A DNA stretch of 28,215 nt. It comes from an uncultured Prevotella sp. (GTDB lineage: Bacteria; Bacteroidota; Bacteroidia; Bacteroidales; Bacteroidaceae). The position numbers and the translations under genes are program-made. Under the pieces are notes generated by a model. That model was not told the DNA's origin. It was given only the letters and a program-made list of their open reading frames with translations, and searched no databases. The stretch is from assembly GCA_900548195.1 (NCBI GenBank), contig URJQ01000018.1, forward strand, positions 1 to 28,215, in the 5' to 3' direction. Below are positions 22,854 through 28,215 of this stretch, one piece after another (the first letter of the stretch is position 1; every line of letters begins with the position of its first letter).

Positions 22854-24479
22854 TTATTTTGTTACACGCTTGTCCATTTCCACCTTAGGCATAGGCCATG
22901 TGTAGTTACCGATGTCCATTGTCTTGGTTGTCTTGGTGCCGTCACAGGCATCAGACATCACTGACGTCATGGCATTACGCTTGTAATAGAAGAAGAGCTG
23001 TCCTTCGCCTATCACCTCACGCATGAATTCCATGGTGATATAGTCCTTCACCTGCTGTGCTATGTCCTTGTCGTCCTTGCCTTCTGTGTTGAGTTCGAGG
23101 TTAGGAGTGTTGCGGTGCAGCCTTACCTGGTTTATCATGTCGAGGGCTTCGGTGTAGTTGCCCTTGTCGAGTTCGCACTCTGCAATGATGAGATAAGCCT
23201 CAGAAAGGCGGATGAGAGGAAGCATATACTGTCCTACCTTGGATATATCGCTGAGGCTGGAAGCCTTTGACTGATCAGGACCGAGGAACTTTATGAGGTA
23301 ATATCCGCTCCATTCATTCTCAGCATCACCGCTGTTCACTCTGCCTACAGTCCACTGATACTTGCGTCTGAGGTCGTTGACGTCATCTATGAAGTGAGAC
23401 ATCTTGTTGTAATCATGAGAAGGGTCCCACCAATTTTCGCCAGTCTGCTGCCAGTTGGAGAAGAACAAAGCGGAATTCATGTTGAGAGTTGTGGCGAAAC
23501 GGCTGTCATAGAAAGAAGAACGCTTGCTGTCATATACTGCAAACATCACCTCGGAAGAGAAGAGTCTGTCAGGATTGTCGTCCTTAGGCTCTTCGAGGTC
23601 AGACTTCTTGGTCCAAGGGAACGCGCTGAAATTATATTTGTTTCCTTCAGAGTCTTCTCTTTCGGTAGTGTTCTGCTTGATGACTTCCCTTGCGAGTTCC
23701 TCTGCCTTTTCCTTGTTTCCCATCCAGAGATATACGCGGGAAAGGAGGAGCTTCACGGCGAAATAGTTGAGGCGGAACTGGCGATAGCGCAGTGTCGGCT
23801 TCTCTTCAGATATGCTTTCGCTCTTAGGTCCGTCTTCCCTTACGCGGTCTTTCTCCAGCAGTGTAGCAGCTTCTTCCAGGTCGCGAACTATCTTTGCCAT
23901 CACATCCTTTGCAGGAAGCAGTGGCTGTATCTCCTTGGATGTGGTCTCCTGATAAGGGATAGTGATCTTGTTCTCTGTCTCAGGGCCATAGATAGGGCCA
24001 TAGATACGCATGAGGTCGAAGTGGAGGAAGGCGCGCAGGGCGAGCGCTTCACCCTTGACGTAGTTGTAATACTTCTGTGAGAGCACCTTGTCGTTTGCCA
24101 CATGCTCCAGTATTACGTTGAGGTTTGCGATGTTGGAATACTGTGCAGTCCAGAGGCTGTTGTTGGCATCCTCTATCTGGTCGTACTTGAATGTGGCGTA
24201 GTTGATCATCTGATGCTCATTGAGAGGAGAGACATGGTAATACTGGGCCATGACGTCAATGCCGCCACGGGTGAGCATATCCTCATAGTTCTCGTTCATT
24301 CTGATATAGCATCCTGTAAGGGTTGAGAGGTATCCGTCATCGTCAGAGAAGAGCACATTCTCCATGATAGCGTCTTCCATCTCCACATTGAGCCAGTCGT
24401 TGCAGGATGTGGCTCCGCAGAGGAGCACAGCGGAAGCCATTGCTGTTATTATATTGTTCTTTAGTTTCATAGTTGTCAT
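22854..24479 (-). CDS. SusD/RagB-like surface lipoprotein
   Basis: A 541-residue lipoprotein, the usual SusD length. The signal peptide ends in the lipobox ATSC (about residue 26). ATG codons at 24479 and 24470 are both possible starts. SusD features are clear: the N-terminal DDDGYLSTLTGCYIRMNE segment, KGEALALRAFLHFDLMRIYGP with TPR-like helices, LPLIRLSEAYLIIAECELDKGNYTEALDMINQVR, and MEFMREVIGEGQLFFYYKR near the end. It is expected to cap the SusC transporter encoded 14 nt upstream and select its ligand. It is about 70 residues longer than the + operon partner at 11153, mostly in loop regions, which is where SusD ligand specificity usually resides. Confidence 0.96.
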   Translation of the reverse strand: MTTMKLKNNIITAMASAVLLCGATSCNDWLNVEMEDAIMENVLFSDDDGYLSTLTGCYIRMNENYEDMLTRGGIDVMAQYYHVSPLNEHQMINYATFKYDQIEDANNSLWTAQYSNIANLNVILEHVANDKVLSQKYYNYVKGEALALRAFLHFDLMRIYGPIYGPETENKITIPYQETTSKEIQPLLPAKDVMAKIVRDLEEAATLLEKDRVREDGPKSESISEEKPTLRYRQFRLNYFAVKLLLSRVYLWMGNKEKAEELAREVIKQNTTEREDSEGNKYNFSAFPWTKKSDLEEPKDDNPDRLFSSEVMFAVYDSKRSSFYDSRFATTLNMNSALFFSNWQQTGENWWDPSHDYNKMSHFIDDVNDLRRKYQWTVGRVNSGDAENEWSGYYLIKFLGPDQSKASSLSDISKVGQYMLPLIRLSEAYLIIAECELDKGNYTEALDMINQVRLHRNTPNLELNTEGKDDKDIAQQVKDYITMEFMREVIGEGQLFFYYKRNAMTSVMSDACDGTKTTKTMDIGNYTWPMPKVEMDKRVTK

Positions 24480-24493
24480 TGATTGTTAAGTGA

Positions 24494-27400
24494 TTAGAAG
24501 CGGAGTCCGAGTGATACGTTGAATGAGCGTGAGAATGGATAGTTGAGTCCACGCTCTTCCTTGATCGTAGAGAAACGGAACAGGTCGTTGGCATAGATAC
24601 GTACATTCATTGACGTAAGACCGAGCGGACGAAGGAATGGAGCCGTAGTGGTGTCATAACCTACTGACATACTTCTGAGGCTCATCATGTTCTCAGTCTT
24701 GATGAAACGTGAAGAGATGTTGGTAGGCGAATTGTCGTTTATGCGCTTGAACTTGGCAGCCTGACCCGGTGTCTTCCATCTGTCAGTGAGGGCTCTGCGG
24801 TCCTGATTGTATATCAGTGAAGCCTCGCTGATGTTCTCCACCTTTGACATGAGGGTGGTGAGCTGCTTTTCTCCGCCGAGACTATACTCGAATGTGGCAT
24901 TGAATGAGAACTTTCTGTAACGCACGTTGAGACCGAAGTTACCACGCATATCAGGTGTCATATCGCCTACTATGACTTCATCCTTTGAGTCCCAGAGGTA
25001 GGTGTATGTGCCGTCCTTCTTGATAAAGAGTTCGTCACCGCGTGAAGGGTCGATGCCGGCAGAGCGTACTGCCCAGATGGCAGATGTGCTTGCGCCGTCA
25101 TAGTATCTCATCATGGTCTGGCTTGCGCGGCCTTGCTCATTGAGCTTTTCGAGGAGGTCACCGATCTTGCCGTACTTTGTAGTGGTGTGTATGGCATTGG
25201 CATTGAGGCGGATAGTCATGTCACGATTGCGGAATGCCTCATAGTTTACGGTGAAGGTGAATGTCTTGTTGTATGTAGCGCCGATGTTCATAGGCACAGA
25301 AGTGGTACCTGTGGATGACGGCATATCCACACGCATGAGCTCAGGGTCAGAGTCGGAGGTATGGTAGTTGAGGTTTACCATCAATTTGTTGTCGAGGAAT
25401 CCGAGGTCGAGACCAAGGTTGTGGGTCTTCACTCGCTTCCATCTCAGTCCGGTGTTACCCCACTGTGTCACGTAAGTGGCAAGTCCCCAAGGGTTGCTGT
25501 AGCTGTTATAATACTTATATACGCTGTTGGAGAGCTTGGCATCAAAGTTATCACTGCCTGGTTCGCCGTAGGTATAGCGTATCTTCATGTAGCTGAAAGC
25601 CTTATTGTCAGCGAAGAGATTCTTGAAGAATTTCTCATTATGGATATTCCATGCTCCACCTACAGAGATAGAAGTGTAGAATGGATTGTTGATACCAAAC
25701 TTTGAAGCACCGTCACTACTGAGGTTGAAGTCGAAGAGATAGCGCTGGTCGAATGAGTAGTTGGCATTGAAATAGAATGAAGCATTACGGGAATTGCTGA
25801 CAGTGGATGAAGGCTTTGAACCCTCGGTATATCCATGAGCGAAGTTAGGATTATAGAATTTGTCAGTGGTATATCCCGTTGCATTGAATGAAGATGAAGA
25901 GCTCTTGCTGTCATGCAGTGAAGCACCGCCCACGAGGTTGTAGGAATGTACGCCTATGATACCACCGTAATTGACGGTGAAACGGGCAGTGTAACTTGTG
26001 GTGCTGGAGTGGCTTTGGCTGTATGTACCCTTCTTTTCGTCAGGACTTTGCGCATACATCGTAGCGAAAGGCGAAACGAAGCGCTCGGTCTCGCCGCGTG
26101 ATGTGTAGAAGTTTACGCTGCCCTGGATGCGGAGACGCTCGATAGGAGTGTATTCCACGTTGAAGTTTTGAGTATAGCTGAGCTGGTTGTTCTTGTTGAA
26201 GCTTCTCTGATTGAGGTCCCAGATAGGGTTATAGACAGGAGTGGTGCCATTGAGATAGCCCACAATCATCTCCGGTTCGCCTTCATCATTGTATTTCTTG
26301 TAGAAAGGATTCATCCTTGCGAAGTTGGAGAAACTTACAGTCTCCTGGTTGGAATCGAGGTAGCCGATGCTTGACTTGGAGTAGAGGTTGAACTTGTTGA
26401 CACGGTATCTCAAGTCGATATCGCCAGTCACGTTGTCGCGGTCAGAGCCTTTCATGACGCCCTGTGTATCGCTGTAATAGAAAGTCATGCCATACTGGAA
26501 AGCGTCATCACCGCCCTGGGCGTTGAGGCTGTGAGTGCTGGTGAAGGCATTGCGGAGAGGTTCGTTCATCCAGTATGAGTCCTGACCGGACAGCACCTGG
26601 GCATATTCCTCGAAATAGTTCTTGCGGTCTGCATCTTTTACAGGCTCACCGTTGGCATCAAGTTCGCCGAAGTGGCCTGAAAGGCGTTCAAATTCCAGTT
26701 TCTCCTTGGAATTCATAAGGTCGTAATCACGGAGGTCAGCAAATTCAAACTTGAAGTTGCCATTATAACTGAAGCGCAGACGTCCGGCTTCCGGCTTCTT
26801 TGTCTCTACTACAACAACGCCGTTGGCTGCCTTTGAACCGTAGAGAGCGGCAGAAGCGGCATCCTTCAGGATAGTGATGCTCTCGATGCGGTCCATACTG
26901 AGGTCGGAGATGCGCTGGAGAGTAGTCTCGAATCCGTCGAGGATAAAGAGAGGCTGGTCTGGGTTCGTGCTGTAAGTATCGGTAAGACCATTGATGGAGT
27001 TGGTACCGTTGATGTTGATATTCATCGCAGTATTAGGGTCGGCACCCATCAGATTGTTTTCCATAATCTGGAAAGAAGGCTCGAGAGCGGCAACGCTTTG
27101 CAGAATATTCATGCTGCCGATTTCCTTGAGCTGCTCCTGTCGGAGAGTGGTAACGCTACCTGTGAAGCTCTCTTTGTTTCGCTTATAGATACCTGTCACC
27201 ACGGTTTCGTCGATGAGGTGTCCGTCATCCTGCATGATGACATTGAGCTTCTTGCCCACTTTGGCTCTCACTTCCTGCGTCTTCATACCTACGTATGACA
27301 GGACGAGAATGACATTGTCCTTGTTAGTGACGATGGAGAATTTACCTTCCGCATCAGTCACCACGCCCCCTTTGGCATTTCTCACCTTGACAGACACGCC

Positions 27401-27610
27401 GATGAGCGGTTCCCCGTTTTCATCCTTGACGTAACCTGTCAGTACGTACTGTGAGGTACTCGTGATTTGCTGAGCACTCTGTACGGCATGATTGTTCATG
27501 ACGGTGTTGACCCCCTTTACATCTCCAGCCGCTATCGCACTGCCTGGTACGAGCGCTGCTACTGCAAGTGTCAGCATGAACTTGTTTGCTTTGCTAATCT
27601 CTTTTGCCAT
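24494..27610 (-). CDS. SusC/RagA-type TonB-dependent outer-membrane transporter
   Basis: A 1038-residue protein with an N-terminal export signal (1-28, hydrophobic core LTLAVAALVPGSAIA). Residues about 56-128 form the carboxypeptidase-regulatory-like domain (GYVKDENGEPLIGVSVKV, GGVVTDAEGKFSI). The TonB box is ETVVTG (135-140), followed by the plug (FILDGFETTLQRISDLSMDRIESITILKD; ALYGSKAANGVVVVE) and a full 22-strand-type barrel ending in LGLRF. It is the first gene of the - operon, with a -7 box at 27821-27828 and a leader of about 200 nt. It forms a complex with the SusD at 22854. It is the most complete SusC in the window: the + strand homologue lacks the N-terminal domain. Ligand unknown. 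Confidence 0.97.
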   Translation of the reverse strand: MAKEISKANKFMLTLAVAALVPGSAIAAGDVKGVNTVMNNHAVQSAQQITSTSQYVLTGYVKDENGEPLIGVSVKVRNAKGGVVTDAEGKFSIVTNKDNVILVLSYVGMKTQEVRAKVGKKLNVIMQDDGHLIDETVVTGIYKRNKESFTGSVTTLRQEQLKEIGSMNILQSVAALEPSFQIMENNLMGADPNTAMNININGTNSINGLTDTYSTNPDQPLFILDGFETTLQRISDLSMDRIESITILKDAASAALYGSKAANGVVVVETKKPEAGRLRFSYNGNFKFEFADLRDYDLMNSKEKLEFERLSGHFGELDANGEPVKDADRKNYFEEYAQVLSGQDSYWMNEPLRNAFTSTHSLNAQGGDDAFQYGMTFYYSDTQGVMKGSDRDNVTGDIDLRYRVNKFNLYSKSSIGYLDSNQETVSFSNFARMNPFYKKYNDEGEPEMIVGYLNGTTPVYNPIWDLNQRSFNKNNQLSYTQNFNVEYTPIERLRIQGSVNFYTSRGETERFVSPFATMYAQSPDEKKGTYSQSHSSTTSYTARFTVNYGGIIGVHSYNLVGGASLHDSKSSSSSFNATGYTTDKFYNPNFAHGYTEGSKPSSTVSNSRNASFYFNANYSFDQRYLFDFNLSSDGASKFGINNPFYTSISVGGAWNIHNEKFFKNLFADNKAFSYMKIRYTYGEPGSDNFDAKLSNSVYKYYNSYSNPWGLATYVTQWGNTGLRWKRVKTHNLGLDLGFLDNKLMVNLNYHTSDSDPELMRVDMPSSTGTTSVPMNIGATYNKTFTFTVNYEAFRNRDMTIRLNANAIHTTTKYGKIGDLLEKLNEQGRASQTMMRYYDGASTSAIWAVRSAGIDPSRGDELFIKKDGTYTYLWDSKDEVIVGDMTPDMRGNFGLNVRYRKFSFNATFEYSLGGEKQLTTLMSKVENISEASLIYNQDRRALTDRWKTPGQAAKFKRINDNSPTNISSRFIKTENMMSLRSMSVGYDTTTAPFLRPLGLTSMNVRIYANDLFRFSTIKEERGLNYPFSRSFNVSLGLRF

Positions 27611-27814
27611 AGAATTGTTTAGTTGTTGTATTAAAATGTGTTTCTTTTATGTCTATTTGTATGTGTTTGTGTGTTGCATGAAATGTAAGCCTTGATGTGA
27701 AATCATGGTCTTGACGTAAGCTATTTTAAGATGGAATAATGCAGTGTGTCACGCATCCGCAGGTTTCCCTTTTAGGATTGTAAGCAGGGCGATATTGCAA
27801 ATATTCGTTAAATG
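27611..27814 (-). promoter_or_regulatory. Long 5' leader of the - strand susC
   Basis: About 200 nt separate the predicted start from the ATG. A hairpin at 27739-27756 (ATGCGTG against CACTGCAT on the - strand, with one bulge) sits next to the run GGGAAACCTGCGGATG. No known riboswitch family was recognised. Its role is inferred from length only. Confidence 0.35.
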
Positions 27815-27820
27815 CGGGGG

Positions 27821-27828
27821 CAAAGTTA
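27821..27828 (-). promoter_or_regulatory. -7 box of the - strand SusC/SusD operon promoter
   Basis: On the - strand this reads TAACTTTG, identical to the -7 box of the + operon. No TTTG box is found at the usual 19-21 nt further upstream, so the promoter may need an activator or an alternative sigma factor. Start predicted near 27814. Confidence 0.55.
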
Positions 27829-28215
27829 CTAAAATATCTTGAAAGTAAGAATATTTACGCTAAAAAATGTAGCATTTATTTCTAAAATTTCTTATTTCGG
27901 ACTGTTTTGTGCGCATTTTCATTCATGAAAGCTTACATTTTGAAACCTTTTACTTGCTTTTTATTGTCATAAATACAATTATAGAGTATTGTCAGAAGAC
28001 CCCCAAGACCCCCTCTTATCCCCCTGTGAGGGGGAGGCCATATACGTTCTCCGGCTTGCGTTTCTAAGTATCAGCCCTTATTTATGCAGTTTTTTAACGG
28101 TTGTTAATACTTTCTCCGCCTCTTTTCAAGAAAAATAATTTTTGTCATTTGTAATTCCACTCTTCCACCTCGTGAGTGTTACTGCCTTGATTGTCAATGG
28201 TTTATGTGTGGTGGA
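27829..28215. other. Non-coding region upstream of the - operon
   Basis: AT-rich sequence with no convincing reading frame. It would hold the upstream control sites of the - operon. Apart from the GC-rich repeat at 28004-28060, nothing definite was seen. A start of another gene may lie beyond the window edge. Confidence 0.4.
28004..28060. repeat. GC-rich palindromic intergenic repeat, copy 2
   Basis: CCCCC-TGTGA-GGGGG (28020-28034) followed by AGGCC and TTCTCCGGCTTGCG. It matches 1730-1784 in order and wording, with a few changes, confirming a dispersed family. Orientation is the same as copy 1. Confidence 0.7.

Noticed and set aside
27680..27945. AAATGTAAGC and GCTTACATTT as paired control sites
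   Set aside because: A 10-bp inverted match over 250 bp can occur by chance and has no further support.

Overview
The window looks like a chromosomal segment from a Bacteroidota species, most likely Prevotellaceae (Prevotella/Segatella type). The evidence is three SusC-like and three SusD-like proteins, promoters of the TTTG/TAnnTTTG type, a BspA-like leucine-rich repeat protein with a Prevotella-style C-terminus, and many short palindromic intergenic repeats. No rRNA, tRNA, transposase, integrase or CRISPR array was seen.

Left part (1-4.8 kb): three unrelated single genes, each with its own control region. They are a DUF4143-type AAA ATPase with a nuclease-like C-terminal fold and a strong terminator, a glutamate dehydrogenase (gdhA) with a clear promoter and a leader of about 200 nt, and a secreted RlpA-like double-psi beta-barrel protein.

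Centre (4.8-18.8 kb, + strand): a long apparent operon. It starts at a good promoter (4827-4859) and ends at a strong hairpin terminator (18921-18964). Gene order: miniature SusC-like protein, SusD-like lipoprotein, SusC-like transporter, SusD-like lipoprotein, DUF4843 lipoprotein, PKD-like lipoprotein, leucine-rich repeat protein, metzincin-type zinc metalloprotease. Several genes overlap or nearly touch, but three longer gaps carry hairpins or repeats that may tune expression.

Right part (19.1-27.8 kb, - strand): a second apparent operon facing the first. Its order is SusC, SusD, DUF4843, PKD-like, thioredoxin-like. The SusC-SusD-DUF4843-PKD core is the same as on the + strand, but the sequences are divergent. 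Only the + operon carries the protease and only the - operon carries the thioredoxin, so the two may form one functional locus.

Inferred role: surface lipoproteins (SusD, DUF4843, PKD-like) would capture a ligand, probably protein or peptide. The metalloprotease and thioredoxin would process it, and SusC would import it with TonB energy. The substrate cannot be told from sequence. No dedicated regulator (ECF sigma/anti-sigma or hybrid two-component system) is encoded in the window.
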